From contig JASHWO010000230.1 of the NCBI GenBank assembly GCA_030044045.1, positions 1 through 15,669 on the forward strand: 15,669 nucleotides of DNA. The letters run 5' to 3'. The notes beneath the pieces are model-generated. The model ran no database searches. It was given only the letters and a program-made list of their open reading frames with translations, and was not told the origin of the DNA. The stretch comes from Acidimicrobiales bacterium. Lineage in GTDB: Bacteria; Actinomycetota; Acidimicrobiia; Acidimicrobiales; RAAP-2. Both the position numbers and the translations under genes were made by a program. This document shows, piece by piece, positions 15,112 to 15,669 of this stretch (its first letter is position 1; each line of letters opens with the position of its first letter).

Positions 15112-15669
15112 GTGTCAAGGCGATGCTCCCGGGGCGAGATGTCGATGCGGCTGGCCCTGGCGCTGCGCGAGTACCTGGGGGCGGCCGACGTCTACGAGGA
15201 GGCCATGGCCGAGCGGCTGGGCGTGAGCCGGACCGACCTGCGCTGCTTCGACGTGCTGGAGCGGCGGGGCACCATGACCGCCGGCGCCCTGGCCGCCGCC
15301 GGGGGGCTGACCAGCGGGGCCATGACCTTCCTCCTGGACCGGCTGGAGGCGGCGGGGATGGTCCGCCGCCGGCGGGACACCGAGGACCGGCGCCGGGTGT
15401 TGGTGGAGGCCGATCCGGCGGCGGCCCGCTGGGCCTTCGGCCTGCACCAGCCGATGATCGAGGACATGCGCACGGTGGCCGGTCGGTTCACGCTGGAGCA
15501 GTTGGCCCTGGTCCACGACTTCCTCTGCGAGGCCCGGGCGGTCTACGAGGCGCACGCCCCGCTGCTGCGGGAGGGGGCAGTGGGTGCGGCCGCCAGCCGG
15601 CCGGGGGCGACAGCGACAGCGGCCCGGGACGGGGCCAGGCGCGCTGCCGACGCCGCCCGGGACGGGGCC
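15112..15669 (+). CDS. MarR-family transcriptional regulator (partial, 3' end off the window)
   Basis: The frame from GTG 15112 is open to the right edge (186 codons). The winged helix core is seen in TDLRCFDVLERRGTMTAGALAAAGGLTSGAMTFLLDRLEAAGMVRRRRDTEDRRRVLVE: recognition helix LTSGAMTFLLDRL and wing with the family D-x-R-R-x-x-V. MarR proteins are usually about 150 residues; here the domain ends near residue 150 and an Ala/Arg/Gly-rich tail follows. That tail contains AARDGARRAAD and then AARDGA again, so it may be an 11-residue repeat that continues beyond the window. Starts at ATG 15139 or 15145 are possible. It diverges from the DrrAB-like exporter and most likely represses it and itself, with a hydrophobic drug or metabolite as inducer; this is inference. 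Confidence 0.9.
   Translation, partial: MSRRCSRGEMSMRLALALREYLGAADVYEEAMAERLGVSRTDLRCFDVLERRGTMTAGALAAAGGLTSGAMTFLLDRLEAAGMVRRRRDTEDRRRVLVEADPAAARWAFGLHQPMIEDMRTVAGRFTLEQLALVHDFLCEARAVYEAHAPLLREGAVGAAASRPGATATAARDGARRAADAARDGA

Larger units (their letters stand above)
15089..15118 (-). promoter_or_regulatory. Promoter of the drrAB-like pair
   Basis: Read leftward: TTGACA at 15118-15113, an 18-base spacer, and TAAGTT at 15094-15089, followed nine bases later by ATG 15079. This is the best sigma-70-type promoter in the window and gives an almost leaderless transcript. Its -35 lies in the first codons of the divergent regulator. Confidence 0.65.

Overview
This 15.7 kb stretch is very GC-rich, with GTG starts, many ATGA/GTGA/TGATG overlaps and third positions almost always G or C. 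The gene content and order (uppS, recO, hemW and glyS in a row, a DrrAB-type exporter, Ala/Gly/Pro-rich linkers) suggest a high-GC actinobacterium. I would guess a relative of the Acidimicrobiia, but this is inference and not a species call.

Left part (1-5809) is housekeeping. A DinG/XPD-type helicase runs leftward off the window edge. Diverging from it is a tight rightward cluster: uppS (cell-wall lipid carrier), a 64-residue two-helix membrane protein, recO (recombination repair), hemW (radical-SAM, heme related) and, after 32 bases, glyS. The first four genes are nearly end to end or overlap, so they are probably one transcript. glyS has its own -10 box.

Middle (5810-9092) holds a compact toxin-antitoxin pair, toxin first (BrnT/RelE-like toxin, then a ribbon-helix-helix antitoxin). 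It is followed by a NarL/FixJ response regulator and its membrane-bound, PAS-containing HisKA_3-type histidine kinase, translationally coupled.

Right part (9064-15669): a leftward secreted pentapeptide-repeat protein overlaps the kinase tail to tail. It diverges from a secreted GH92 alpha-mannosidase, with a perfect 8+1+8 palindrome between them. Then come a leftward DrrA/DrrB ABC exporter and a divergent MarR regulator that runs off the right edge. A MarR-like palindrome sits over both -10 boxes of that divergent promoter.

Most striking: two copies of a previously unannotated-looking dispersed element, one inside dinG and one in the N-terminal extension of hemW. Each copy is two 22-base hairpins (8-bp stem, 6-base loop) separated by exactly 9 bases. 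Between the copies, five stem base pairs differ on both sides so that pairing is kept. The copies are read in different frames by their host genes. This looks like a protein-tolerated palindromic repeat, similar in concept to Rickettsia palindromic elements.
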